From contig RDEW01000002.1 in assembly GCA_011109175.1 (NCBI GenBank), positions 1,244,676-1,308,675 of the forward strand: 64,000 nt of DNA, given 5' to 3'. The DNA comes from Dicyema japonicum. Its lineage: Eukaryota; Dicyemida; Rhombozoa; Dicyemidae. Shown here piece after piece: positions 1 through 10,779 of this stretch. The notes under the pieces are model-generated. The model was not told the origin of the DNA and ran no database searches. It worked only from the letters and a program-made list of their open reading frames with translations. Position numbers and translations under genes: made by a program. Within the stretch, counting starts at the first letter, position 1, and each line of letters begins with the position of its first letter.

Positions 1-135
1 CGAGCTGTGGTCGCCTTACGGGTGGGATCTGTCTGACAAGAATTGACCTTCGCTGAAAAAATCATCTTTCGGATTCAAACCCACGACCTTCAGATCTGAG
101 GTCATCAGACGTTACGTTAAGCCAGAAAGGGTCAC
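1..135 (-). repeat. SINE-2 copy, tRNA-derived (cut by window edge)
   Basis: Read on the minus strand, the stretch has a tRNA-like head with a box B of the form GGTTTGAATCC near positions 70-80. A downstream body follows that runs off the left edge. The same body recurs, clearly aligned, at about 28930-29150 and 52800-53040, with shared blocks around the words CTTCGCTGAAAA and GTCATCAGACGTTA (plus-strand reading). A tRNA-like head on a dispersed repeat is the hallmark of a SINE. The 5' and 3' limits are not certain because this copy is truncated. Confidence 0.6.
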
Positions 136-292
136 AACTAAATACGAACGTTAGGCATTCATTCACAAACCGCTGCTGGAAGCACATTACAGACCAACTT
201 TGCATGAACACATGAAGTTTTCTTAACGAGCTAGTGAAATAATTATTATTAAAAACCAAAAATCACCGACAAATTAATTAACTACATAGCCG

Positions 293-845
293 TCAGGTGA
301 TTCCGGCCGCCTCGAATAGCCATCTCATTCTTGCTCGATGTTCTTCCTGGGTTCCAACGCATTTCCGGATTGGGCGGGGGTTTCTAACTTTTTTGGAGGG
401 TAGTAAGGCTCCGGTTTTCCTTACTAATTTCTCAAAGGGTGTAGGGTTTAGAGGTTTCCAAGAAAACCTTTGCAAAGCCTTACTGGCCATTTTTTGGAAG
501 GTATTTATTTTTTCTATATTCCTGTTTGATAGTTGGTTCCTATCAAACAGGAAGGATTTATGGTTACACATGGAGCGGAGTTTGTCAATCTTCTGTTTGT
601 TGTGAAAATTGTTGTATAAGACTTTTCGGGACTTGCATGTAAAATGTTCTTAACGAGCCAACAGTTCAGATCGTCCAATAAAGCTTTTATCCGGTAAACA
701 GCAGTATTAACGGACTGGTCTTTGACTGCGACGATTATATCATCCGCATATGTCAAAACCAGAGTATCGTCACTGGTATAGGAGGGCATATCAATCAAGA
801 ATAGGTTGAATAGATGTGGTGAAAGTGGAGATCCTTGAGTGACTT
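293..845 (-). pseudogene. L-A type LINE fragment, RT palm and C-terminus
   Basis: The minus strand encodes a decayed non-LTR reverse transcriptase. Reading from 845 downwards there is a motif-B-like VTQGSPLSPHLFNLF segment and then the catalytic YADD box (LTYADDIIVA, near 725-750). After a frame break comes a C-terminal tail ending in the pattern CVGTQEEH..RM..L(x)3-5GIT. The same tail ends the LINE copy at 55470-56113 and, less exactly, the one at 20455-23080. Nothing upstream of motif B is present, so this is a 5'-truncated copy, as target-primed reverse transcription often leaves. Confidence 0.75.
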
Positions 846-929
846 AATGATTGACTATATAGTTTTGGTTTACTTAAGTTATTATGACTTTTATAAAATT
901 AAAATAATAAATGTTAGAATTAAGTGATG

Positions 930-1530
930 TGTAAGCATATTGGATATATATTAGTAATGATATTATTAAATACAGTTTAAAATCTGGTTTGATTGTTACT
1001 GCCACATTTTTCCCATATGGAGTTAAAATGGCTGGTGTTAGATTCAGAGAAAGGAATCAGTCAACTGTGTTTAAAACAAAATTAGAAGCATCAGTTTATG
1101 AAATATTATAATTGCAGAGAGTATATTATGATACATTATTACTTGGTGGAATAAGGTATGGATTATTCTGGGAGTCAGAGTATTCTTCTTAGTCTCCTCT
1201 ACTATGATTTATATGAAACTTATTCAGTCTTATAGAAACAGAGATGGCATTTTAGAGTATTCTATTGGGTTTGGTTAGTTATTGCTTTTACTTTTTGGTA
1301 TTTCTGGGTTTTTCTATTGTATTCCACGTGGTTGGAGGGCTTCTATTGTTGGGTTTGGTTTGGCAGGTATTTTGGGGTTACTTTTATTATTTATTATAGA
1401 ACTATTGGAGGAACTTTTAAACATATTTTTAATAATAAATGATTTCCCTTTAACGAAACCAAATATTCCTGATTTTTCATTTTATCACTTCCTCGTTGAT
1501 AAAAATGGATGTGAATCTTCCTTTTGACAG
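930..1530 (+). pseudogene. TIMMDC1: TIMMDC1-like complex I assembly gene, frame-broken
   Basis: The translated segments align in order with TIMMDC1, the inner-membrane factor that helps assemble mitochondrial complex I. Visible are SGLIVTATFFPYGVKMAG, then a 24-nt GT-AG intron (1101-1124), then RVYYDTLLLGGIRYGLFWG, SYRNRDGILEYSIGFG and a glycine-rich membrane segment near 1340-1400. Spacing to the human family pattern is gapless from the first block to YRNRD if one G is restored at about 1172 (GGG read where GGGG is expected). A second lesion is an in-frame TAG near 1276. The N-terminus is not clear; a 22-nt intron may lie at 953-974. Either a recent pseudogene or a working gene with assembly indels; the high conservation favours the second. 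Recognition is from memory of the family, not from a search. Confidence 0.6.
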
Positions 1531-1960
1531 GATCTTTTAGGCTATTCTCAAGGGGAAGTTCAGCCTTTTCCAAGAGTCTCTTGTCATTTCCGGAGACGCC
1601 TAGCATGGACCCATCGGAATACCTAATACTTTTGCAACTAAATATTAATGGGATCTCGAGATACGAACTGAATTTTTATCTTCTCACGACGTGGTATTGC
1701 TTTAATACAGGAAATTCTATTGTCACCATTATCACGTCTTACTCCACAATTCATGAGATACTCATCCATTCGCATGGATCGTCCTAAGGAAAGAATGGGG
1801 AGGGGTTATGACACTTGTTCGTGAAGGTATCCCCTTTACTAATTCAACCACATTTCTATCTTATGCCCATTTGGAGGTCATCTCGATGCTGATAACAATC
1901 AATGGAGAAAAAAAAGTAATTCTCAATTTTTTTTTCGTGTCGTCCCCCATAATAACTATA
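1524..1960 (+). pseudogene. L-A LINE 5' piece, endonuclease start only
   Basis: The frame contains LLQLNING, the usual first strand of an APE-like LINE endonuclease. After a frameshift come an ALIQE box near 1700 and a TPQFM..YSSIRMDR stretch that matches the better copy at 49227-49709 (ALIQETKLP, then PGYESIRTDR). Everything 3' of the early endonuclease is missing. It follows the TIMMDC1-like gene directly. Keeping only a 5' end is unusual for a LINE and suggests later deletion or recombination. Confidence 0.6.
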
Positions 1961-2154
1961 GATACTAATATGTCGCGTCCGTGGTGATGACGCGTCCACT
2001 GGTCACATGTCAATCACTGTCAACCCACATGTCAGATGTCATGTGGCTTTGATCACTTATAATCGTGTCGGACATTTAAATATATAATATATTTTGCTCG
2101 ATGTTCTTCCTTGCTCGATCTTCAAGACAATTATTATTAAAAAGCACTCCCGAG

Positions 2155-2295
2155 AAAAAAAATAAGATTAGTTAAGTTTCCCTTGTGCCGTATCCCTAAT
2201 CATCCTCTTTGCCAGCCCCGACCATGATCCTCTGTTGCGCGCTAGTTCTCTTAGGTAGTCTAGATCGTCCGCCATTTCTATTATAATATCAGATG
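2155..2295 (-). pseudogene. L-B LINE 3' end (C-terminal tail)
   Basis: The minus strand reads ADDLDYLRELARNRGSW..LAKRM...AQGKLN and then a stop. The plus-strand L-B copy at 42780-42873 ends DDLDELRDLAKRRGLW..LVQRV..AAQGNLN, which is the same C-terminus. Only the last 45 or so codons survive, so this is a short 5'-truncated insertion. Confidence 0.7.
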
Positions 2296-2339
2296 CTGCC
2301 CACACTCTTTAACACAGTGAATCAGGTCCTGATGGGCTG

Positions 2340-3420
2340 ATTTGCAGTCCATCCTCAAGACAAGCGAAATAAAAATTAATGAAAAAATCCGAGAAATTTA
2401 TTTTCATTGATGGTCGATTAGACCTCACAGACGAAAATTTTGAAAAAACACAGGAAATGATTGAAAGAATTGTCAAAGAGTGCACAATTTGCAAGTTTTC
2501 TACTCCACTTAAAGTAGAAAATTAATTTATATGATATATTTCCGATTCTAAATACTATGTGACTGCCAATAGACCTAATGAACGATTCCAGGCAGACCTC
2601 ATGGATGTTAAACAATTTAATAATTCAAATGATGGCTATAAATGGATTTTTACTGTCATTGATGTTTACAGCAAATATCCTATCTGTAAAGAACTTAAAG
2701 TAAATCTGCAATAGGTATATTCTTAATTTATTGGAATTTAGAAATTTGTGAAGCATTCGAAGAAATTTGTTTTGAAATCGACTAAAAAATCTTGCAAAGT
2801 TAATGGATGAATCAACTAAAAACTGGAAAAAATTTATTAAACGAAGCACCTTTACATAAAACACCACCATCCATTCCTCCACAAATGAAACTCCATTTAT
2901 AAAACTGAGAGGAGTTCAGGAATAAACACAGTCATTCCTGAGTATAAAAGTTTTTTTTTTAATTTCATAGAAATGAGAGTTCGGATGATGTTTCTCCACG
3001 AACATCAGAAGATATTGACGTGGAACATATTTCAGATGTTTCAGGTATAAAGTCTGCTAGAAAACTTAGATTCAGAACATTTTGATCTTAATTTTTTTCT
3101 AGAAAATCTATATTCACCCTATTTTATGCGGATGAACGTTCATTAATCAAAGTATGATTTTTCCATTGGAAATGAGGTATTTTTGGTGAATAAATTTAGA
3201 TACGAGTTTTAAAGGATTATGGGACTAATCCTAAAGTTGAGCAGATTTGAATCTCCATATGAAGAGCCAAGTAAAATTACTCAAATTTTGTCAAACAACC
3301 GAATAGAGGTTTATTTAATTTTTTATCACAGATTAAGGCAGGTTCAGGAGAATTGAAAATAGTCAACATAAGTCGAGTCAAGAAAAAATAAATTATTTGA
3401 TTTTGATTAGAAACGACAGG
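2340..3420 (+). pseudogene. Retroelement integrase relic
   Basis: The plus frame shows a CxxC zinc pair (KECTICKF, near 2487-2505). After a stop-containing linker comes the integrase core: RPNERFQADLMDV and then KWIFTVIDVYSKYPICKELK up to 2713. These are the first-aspartate and second-strand blocks of a DDE retroviral-type integrase. Further on, decayed C-terminal pieces read SIGNEVFLVN, YGTNPKVEQ, TQILSNNRIEVY and IVNISRVKKK, the last ending near 3390. The copy is riddled with stops. It probably belongs to a Ty3-like or related integrase element; the exact superfamily is not decidable here. Confidence 0.65.
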
Positions 3421-3443
3421 TGGCATGTAAATTGACAGGTGAA

Positions 3444-3589
3444 TGTAACACTGGATGGGTAACCCGGGGGGACATAATATTATAATTAAAATATTATATC
3501 TGGTGGTGATGAACGCGTTTGTTTTTATTAATCGCGGAGTGGGATATTATGTCACATGGGCAAGCGTTACCTATGGGCAGCCTGTTACA
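3444..3589. mobile_element. 146-bp TGTAAC...GTTACA element (LTR or MITE)
   Basis: The stretch starts TGTAAC and ends GTTACA, a perfect 6-bp inverted end with TG/CA edges. Imperfect similarity extends further in (GGGTAAC on one side, GGTAACG read inwards on the other). It lies directly behind the last integrase residues of the plus-strand relic, which is where a 3' LTR would sit. The partial internal symmetry also fits a small DNA transposon. No clear target duplication is seen. Confidence 0.4.
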
Positions 3590-3665
3590 TTAACCTTGAA
3601 CCAAGATTAACTTCAATTAATTTTATAACCTTGAACCAAGATTGACTTCAATTAATTTTATAAAT
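3590..3665. repeat. Tandem duplication, about 35 bp x 2
   Basis: The unit ACCTTGAACCAAGATT followed by (a/g)ACTTCAATTAATTTTATA occurs twice in direct order with a single base difference. It adjoins the TGTAAC...GTTACA element and separates the two opposed integrase relics. Confidence 0.8.
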
Positions 3666-3679
3666 GATTTATTAACCAC

Positions 3680-4830
3680 AAAAAATTAAATTTAAGTAAC
3701 TTTTTTTAGTATACTGAATAATACAGTCGATATTTCTCCTTTCGATTTTTTTATTTATCAAATTAAACTATTTAAAACTACCTCCACGCGATTATTCGAT
3801 AAAATATTAATTATTTCTGCAACTGGATAATACTGATACTCAAACTTATCCAGTCGCAATGAGGGATTTGTTCCAAAGTTCTTTTTAGCCCGAACCTATT
3901 TATTAATGTTTGTGATTCATACTTTATCTCCCATGTTAAAAGTATATTTACTATTAATGAACATTCATTTCCTGTTCATAGCTTTGTAATAATTTGAATT
4001 TTCTTCAATCGATTTAATTTCGAAGTGAATCTCTTCGCATTCGGACGCAAATTATCTGACTGGGAGTTATCTAGATATAAATTTTTTAAATCAAACTACG
4101 TGATTTTTCAATAGATTCTGGAGTCGAACAATTAACCAAATCGTCAATTTGTTCTGGAATCGCACACTCATCACTTAAATTATCTAAGTCATAATGATAT
4201 AAGTATAACCATTAATTATTGAATTTATTCCCTTAATTCCTCGATATCTTTCGAAAGGACTTTCGTTAGAAAAATGAATGGACCGATATGTTGTAACTGT
4301 AGACAGCACTTTCTAATTTATCAAGCCACTTTTTTTCACTGTTATCCAGCATTTTTGACAACTTCCTCGTGATCGTCTGATTAAATCTTTCTACAATTCC
4401 TTGTGCTTGTGGATTGTTAGGCCTTCCGTGAATTTGCTTAATGTTAAAATCTTCGCAAAGTTTTGTTATTTCTTGATTTTTTAAATTCTTTTCTGATAAT
4501 CTCATTCTTTACAGTGAAGTATCTTTGTCGACATTCATACTCAATTTTATTGACTCCTCCGTGTGAAAACTCGTGCAACGATTTCGCAACATGCTCCATT
4601 TCGGTTTCATTATCCAGGGATATGACTAACTTGGAATCAGTTGATTTAAGATACAGTTTAAAATTATTGAAAATTTACAATACCTGTCATTGATAATAGA
4701 AAAAATTCTCTATCTTCTTTACAAGCCTATATTTTCGGTGCCTCGGAAGGTTTTCGGGAAATTTATCATGCAAAGCATCTTTTAAAGTTTGATATTCAAC
4801 GCAATCTTTCACAAAAAATTTTCATTAAAT
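3680..4830 (-). pseudogene. Second integrase relic, opposite strand
   Basis: On the minus strand, 4505-4266 encodes EKNLKNQEITKLCEDFNIKQ and then GRPNNPQAQGIVERFNQTI, the third catalytic region (glutamate in VERFNQ) of a DDE integrase. Upstream on that strand are KDCVEYQTLKDALHDKFPEN and an N-terminal zinc-like HEFSHGGVNKIEY segment. Downstream are MGDKVWI, GTNPSLRLDKFEYQYYPV and ILSNNRVEV, near 3950-3770. These C-terminal blocks pair with those of the plus-strand relic at 3170-3390, so both come from one family. The core with the first two aspartates has been lost. It faces the other copy across 3444-3665. Confidence 0.65.
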
Positions 4831-4947
4831 TTTTTATAAGTTTAAAAAAATTAATGCTGACTAAGTGAGCAATTACAGCGAGCGCCCTCATTAATTACCA
4901 TGAAATAATATATCCCATTTGAAGGAACGTTCCCCTTCTTTCAAAAA
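4824..4947. repeat. Short interspersed repeat, copy 1
   Basis: This about 124-bp AT-rich unit holds the words GCCCTCATTAATTACC and GGAACGTTCCCCTTC, the latter with a GGAACGTTCC palindrome. A near-identical unit lies at 11139-11241. Copy 1 has an extra internal block of about 25 nt after the first A-run. The unit has no coding signal. Confidence 0.75.
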
Positions 4948-5480
4948 CCACGAATAACATTGTATGACTCCCCGCTTCCCATTAAGAAGACCCTTTCAAT
5001 CCTTGGAGTCATCCTGGATCCCCTACTCACATTTACCCATCAAATGGACTTAGTAACCGCGAAGGATCCAAAAGAAAATTGGAATTCTCAAGGCTTTCAC
5101 TCACTCTCCAATATCTTCCCGCTCATCGTTAGAGCTTCTATACAAACAATTTGTTCTACCTAGTATTGAGTACGCCTGTGTTGCATGGATTGTCCCCTTA
5201 TCAATATCGGCACAGAGCAAGCTGGAGGTTTTACAAAATCGATGTTTCTGAATACTATTGAGATCGTCGAAAACGACGTCCACCTCGTTACTGCGGAGGA
5301 CACTAAACGTCCCTCCACTCATGGAATACATTACGGAACGTGACCGGGATTTCCTTAAGATGGCAAAGTTTCCTGACCATCCCCTCGGACAGACCATATA
5401 TGGACGCCTGCCCGAGATAAGAGAAGAATCCTTCCCCACTGTGGAGATTAATCCAGGACTCCAAAACTAACCGCAGGAAA
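4945..5480 (+). pseudogene. L-A type LINE fragment, post-RT region
   Basis: The plus-strand segments are ILGVILDPLLTFTHQ, LYKQFVLPSIEYACVAW, KLEVLQNRC and LNVPPLMEYITERDRDFL, in the usual order for the thumb and connection region behind a LINE RT palm. At least two frame changes separate them. No palm or endonuclease is present. Confidence 0.6.
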
Positions 5481-5529
5481 AGGACTGGCATGGACACCGG
5501 GATCATTTAATTATACGATAACTTTTATT

Positions 5530-5865
5530 TTCTTTCTCGTGATTTTGGGGTTAATAAAACAAATAAACCACGACCCAGGATCCCTTAGTTATCATAAAAA
5601 CTACCAGCTGTTTATGGATGACCTAAAACTATTCTCTCGAGAAGAAAGCATAACGATTATTATGAAGGAGGTTAATTCTTTCTTTGAAGCAGCTGGACTT
5701 GAGGTAAATGTCGAAAAATCTGCTACTAATACATGGTAACAATTCTTCAAGATCCGAAGTATATTTGCAGTCTTTTCGATTGCGGATAGTTTCAGTGTGG
5801 AGGATCGTGAAATCTGCATTGCCCACGAAGGACTTGCATACGTCATCGTGAGTCGGATAAATTGT
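5530..5865 (+). pseudogene. RT fragment with FMDD box (L-C-like)
   Basis: The frame reads KNYQLFMDDLKLFSREES, the catalytic motif C of a non-LTR RT. Then comes EVNSFFEAAGLEVNVEKS, the following helix and lysine-containing motif D. The YMDD-type box differs from the YADD of L-A. A pseudogene stop follows, and related residues continue to about 5860. Confidence 0.6.
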
Positions 5866-5879
5866 TCATAAACCGTGGC

Positions 5880-6390
5880 AAGGCTCCTAGTTTGGTCTCT
5901 AAGTGTTTTTGAGAGTGTTTTAAATTTTTATTTGCTACAGAACAGAAGTTACTTTGTTCTCAACATGTCGGATAAAGGTGAGTCGCCAATCAAAAGTGAC
6001 TCCCAGAATCCTCGGTGTTTTATTAATAGGAATAACCTCGTTTTTCATAATGATTTTTGGTTCGTTACAGAGCTGTCTTTTGTAATTGGTAAACAGCGTG
6101 ACAGAGGACTTTGTTGCTGATGTGTCGAGTCTCCGCTTAGAGATCCATGTTTCCAGCTTGTCGAGCATTTGTTGAGCGGACTGAGTCGCTGATTGAATGC
6201 TTCTGTCCTTGGAGACAAGAATGATATCGTCGGCATATAAAAAGATTAGGCAGTTTTTATTACAGGTTTTTTGGCATGTCGTTTATGTAGAGATTGATAA
6301 GTTGGGGTAACAGTGGGGAGCCCTGAAGGACTCCATTTGGAAAGTAGCGAGATCTTGATTTGATGTTGTTGCAGAGTACTTATTATTATT
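5880..6390 (-). pseudogene. L-A LINE RT fragment
   Basis: Minus-strand pieces give SPLLPQLINLYINDMPKN (motif B region), a decayed YADD site (ISDDIILVSKDRSIQSA) and MLDKLETWISKRRL. They finish with PRILGVTFDWRLTFIRHVENK, the ILGV block behind the palm. The order and spacing match 514-845 and 32327-32647. Several frameshifts are present. Confidence 0.65.
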
Positions 6391-9335
6391 AAAGCACTTT
6401 CACGAAAGCCATAATGAGTACAGCCCCGCATGTGCAACACTCAAAGAAACAATATTTATAGTTAGTCTTTTCCATCTTCCTCTGTCGAATGCGAGTGATC
6501 TCAATTCGTTCAGGTCGTCCCCCGTCTTTAGATTTTTTCTCACACGATTTAATTCTTTGTTTAAGGCAGTCAGAAGTGTCGATCTAGGTCGTCCGCGGAA
6601 GGGTTTTTCGCAACTGTCAAAGTAATCTTCCATTGCTTGTGCGTCCGGGTTCACTCTTAGTACATGCCCAAATAGCCTCCACCGGGCATCTATCACATCC
6701 TTGCTGATGTAAGAACACATACACTTTGTAGATACCAGTGGTTGATATTCTACGTGGACACTCCATTCCGAGTAAGCTTCTTAGTTGCCTTCTATGGAAC
6801 GAATCCAGTTTCAATAGTTCGTTGAAGGAACTTCCCCATGTCCCAGCGTTGTACAGTAGGATCGGTTCACAAACGCGTTGTAAAGCCTGCATCTGATGTC
6901 AATTCCCGCATTTGCCAATGTTTTCCTCCTTAGTACATCTTCAGCGTCTCCTAGTAGAGAGCCGAGCTTATTAGTACGTCTCCATCTTTCATGAGTAATA
7001 TCGTCTTCCATAATTTCAGTTTTGTTACATTTACGCTGAGAAATTATTTCTCAAGCTTCGCAGGTGCATTTTTTAGTAGGTGTTGGAATGTTGTCACGTC
7101 CCGTGATACGAAATCCACATCATCCGCATAAGATGTCTATTCTATGTCTCCTATATAGCATTTACGGAGGTTGCGGAGTGCAGATTCAAGGTATATGGTG
7201 AATAGTAAAGGGGAGAGGGAATCACTCTGTGGTGTCCCAATCGTTGTTTTGAAACTGCGGGAAGTTGCTCCTTCTGTCTTCACAAATAGTCCTGTGTTCG
7301 CAAGTAGTAGTCTGATTATCCTAACCGACGATTCATCCAATATTTGTTCAAGCACATTCATCAGTTTCTGTCTGTTTATTGAGTCGAAAGCTCTGGAGAG
7401 ATCTATTCCCAACACGGTTGTTGCGCTCTTGAATCTTTGGTGCGTTGCGCAGCGCCATCTGTGGCTCCATACAATGTCTGCCGTAGACCTCCCTTCTCGG
7501 AACCCACTTTGACTTGCTGGTAGGTATACATCGCCACACCCTTTATCCGGCTTAGTGCAATGTTTGCCAGCACCTTGCGTATCGAATTCAGAAGTATTAT
7601 CGGGCGGAGATTTTTTACTGGTCCTTTTGATTTGTTTGTTTTTGTATGGGTATTAATAATCCATTTCCAAGTCCTAGATCGGTATTAGTTTCAAAGACGT
7701 CATTTAGGGTTTTTGCAATTGTGTCGCTAAGTTTTTTTGGCCCATATTTTAGGAGCTCAGGGCTTATGTTGTCCGGCCCAGCACTCTTGTTGTTCTTCAG
7801 TTTATCGCTAATTCCACCTCTTCCACTGTAATTGGGATTTTTAGCGCCTTTGCTTCTCCCTGGAAAAGGGGAAAGTCCTTATTTTCTTAATTCAACAGTG
7901 TTTCGAAGTGTCGTGCAATCAATTCTGCTTTTTCTTCCGGGTTACCTACGAATTTTCCATCTTTGTCTTTGATGTGAAGGGTGTTTTGTCCTTTCTTTGT
8001 CCGCAGCAGCCGCAAAGCCGCATACATCCTTGAATTGTCTTTTAGGCATTCCACATCTTTTAATAGGGATGTAATAATTTCCCGTGAGTGTTTTCTGTTC
8101 ATCTTTTTGATTTTCCATTTTAGTTCCCTTTGTTGGATATTAAGCTTTTTTTATACTCTCGTCTGACGTGTTTGCCTCTTTTAGCTGTAGCTCTCTACAA
8201 TGTTTTGCAATATGGCACGTTCGGGAAGTGATTTAATTTTAGGGCGTGATGATTTCGGACTCCAAGGCATATATTGGCCGACTTGGAGATTTGCCTGCTT
8301 TGTTTGATCCCACAGAGTTTGTACTGATGATTCCGGTGCGGTATTCTCCATAAGAGTCTCGATTTGTTCGTGATATTTAGCTCTACAAGTGGGCTCTAAC
8401 CACAATTTTTCTGTCTGAAAGTATATATTGGGTCTTTTTCTCGCCTTCTTCGCGTTTTCAATGTATGTTTTCCCAGTCAGGTGTTTTTTTACAGAAAGTT
8501 TTGCAATGACGATCCTGTGGTCGCTGTCAGTTGTTGTCCCCTGGTAGGAACGTGCATCATTTAGCAGGTATTTATCAGACTTTCGGCATATAATGTAGTC
8601 GATTTGATTATATATTTTCACGGTCTCCCCACAGAGTTTTTTCTTTGTCCGTGCCACGAGGTCTTGTGGCAAGCTGAGTACGTGAAGGCCGTGTTGCACA
8701 GGAAAGGTATTTGCCTCGCAGAAGTTACCAGAGAGGCTCCAGATGCATTTCTCCTTCCGCCCGTGTCGTCCAATAGAGGATTCTTCGGGACCCATTTGCA
8801 TTCCGGCCTTTGCATTCATATCCCCGCAACAAAGACAAGGACGAAGAAGCATTTTAGAGTATGTGTTTGATTGTTCTGAGTAGAATTCCTCGAGCTCACC
8901 GAAGGATTCATGATTACTCGTCCACAGTGTGGTGCATAGACTTTAATGACAGTTAATAGACTCTTGGAAAGGAATAGTTTATTTAGTTTGACTTGTAATA
9001 CACATATTCGGTCGTTGACTCTCCAATAGCGATGTAATTTTTTAGGTAATCCACGTATAGGGCAAATCCCATGCCGTAGTGCTTGCATTCAGTTGGGAAG
9101 AGAATCAGTCGGTAGTTGTTTCATATCTCATCGCGTCCATTTTCGATTTTCATCTTTTCTAGGCAACCAATAGATATTTTGTATTTCGAGAGATCGTCAC
9201 AAAGTACTTTCCTTGTCCAATCTTTCGATATTCCACGTACGTTGAACGTCATTAGCCTGAGTTCCTGATTGTATAATGAGTGTTTTTTAGACATTTTTCT
9301 TGGCCGTGGTACAGAGAAGAAACGAGGCACGTCAC
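6370..9335 (-). pseudogene. Near full-length L-B (RTE-like) LINE, frame-broken
   Basis: Reading from 9335 down: MSKKHSLYNQELRLMTFNVRG starts an APE endonuclease; CGDMNAKAG (near 8830) and IDYIICRKSDKY with SDHRIVIAKL (8600-8490) are its catalytic blocks. A linker of about 350 residues follows, then RT motifs: GIDLSRAFDSINR (7410-7380), TIGTPQSDSLSPLLF (motif B, normally QGD) and the YADD region near 7130. The end is WRLFGHVLRVNP, FRGRPRSTL and DDLNELRSLAFDRGRW. The 3' end near 6375 is a run of TTA/TAA repeats. The 5' end shares GTGACGTGCCTC-like sequence with the copy starting at 40038. At least seven frameshifts or stops break the ORF. A second, closely similar copy is at 34570-36225. Confidence 0.8.
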
Positions 9336-9605
9336 CACCTCACCAAACAAGTACTTGTGCTACATATAAGAAGTTTCCAAGCCAAAGTTTCAAGAAGAAT
9401 GCCCAATATAATTATATTTTATTTTGAAATTTAATATTTTTTAATTTATTACTATTGAATATTGAGTGAAGTCTGTCAGATTTTTGTACTATTAATGACT
9501 AATATTTCTAAAATAGTGTTTTTAGCAGTGAAAAGATTATACCACAATTTAATTTGGGTGTGGCAAACCATTATTTAAATAGCTGTTTTTGACTTATGAC
9601 CATAA

Positions 9606-10719
9606 ATGAATATATTTGTGGGTGTAGAAGGAGGAGCTACCAATACAACTGTAGTCGTTCTCGATTATAAAGGAGATGTGTTATCCCAAACTTCAGGGGA
9701 CCGTCAAACCATTGGGTATTACTGATGATTAGCCAAAGCATATTGGGTATGAGGAATGCATAAAGAGAATCATGGAACTAATAAGAGATGCTCTTAAAGA
9801 AGCAAATGTTACAACTTCACGCGCAATTGTATGATTGGGTGTAATTATGAAGGGACTTGCTTTGGCAGGAGTAGATACATCAGATTGTATTCAAAAATTT
9901 CTCAATATTTGTTATGAGAATTACTCAGAGTTGGGGGAAAGTTATAGCATTGTCAATGATACTGTGGGGTCAATATATACAGCAACACCAAATAGTAGTC
10001 CTCTCTAATATTTATAGGTGGGATATCTCTGATCTCTGGAACAGGATCAAACTGTCTTTTACTAACGGAAAGTGGAAATAAAATAAACTGTGGAGGTTAT
10101 GGAAATTTGTTGGGAGATCAGGGATCTGGTTGAGACTTATTATAAGCAAAGCATATTGGATTTCTGAAAAGTTAATCCGAACAATAATAAGTGATTCTGA
10201 GGGAATTAAAAAATCAAATTATTCAATTAAGAAGGCTAAAAACTTAATGATGGAGCATTTTGAGGTTATTTATAATATTACATTTAGTTATCTCAACTCA
10301 CTGATCTTCTCACACTGTTTTATGAACAATACAATGTCTCTACGATTGCTTCTATTGCCAAACCTCTCGCTGGTTCTATTTAACTTTATTCAGATTTGGC
10401 CTTTGAGGGGGATCCTTTCTCGAAATCACTATTTTATAAGGCTGGCAGAGATTTGGGGAGACATGTGACTGCTGTTCTTGAGAAAACAGGGGATGAAACA
10501 GTCAGAGATATAGTCTGTACAGGATCTACATGGAAAAGCTGGGAATTGCTTAAAGATGGATTTATGTCAGGAATGGGATCACATAGTGATTACCGATTAC
10601 TATATCTCACTAAAACAGCAGCAATTGGAGCAGCATTGTATGCAGCTAAGAATTATAATATGGACATTGAGGATTACTGCTATGATAACAACTTTGAGAT
10701 TATATATTCTAACATATAA
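9606..10719 (+). CDS. NAGK: N-acetylglucosamine kinase
   Basis: NAGK phosphorylates free GlcNAc to GlcNAc-6-phosphate in amino-sugar salvage; it is a cytosolic ASKHA-fold kinase. The start MNIFVGVEGGATNT carries the phosphate-1 loop. SNHWHIGYEE, IGLALAG, NDTVGSIYTATP, GISLISGTGSNC, GGYGNLLGDQGSAYW, KAGRDLGRHV and STWKSWELLK follow in family order. Six GT-AG introns of 21-24 nt fit: 9716-9738, 9829-9852, 9995-10017, 10129-10151, 10265-10287, 10373-10393. Their removal leaves 977 nt, one short of 326 codons. The missing base lies at the G-run near 9698-9701, where one more G restores GGPSNHW. With it the protein is about 325 residues, near the vertebrate 344. The lost G is most likely an assembly error. 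Start chosen because it is the first ATG and begins the conserved fold. Confidence 0.9.
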
Positions 10720-10779
10720 CATTTACTTTATATTCGGGTTATTAACAATTTTATTTATTTTTAACATTTTTGTCTGAGA

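Noticed and set aside
7171-7512. Long plus-strand frame over the L-B RT (also at 35416-35766)
   Set aside because: Exact antisense shadow of the conserved RT motifs on the minus strand.
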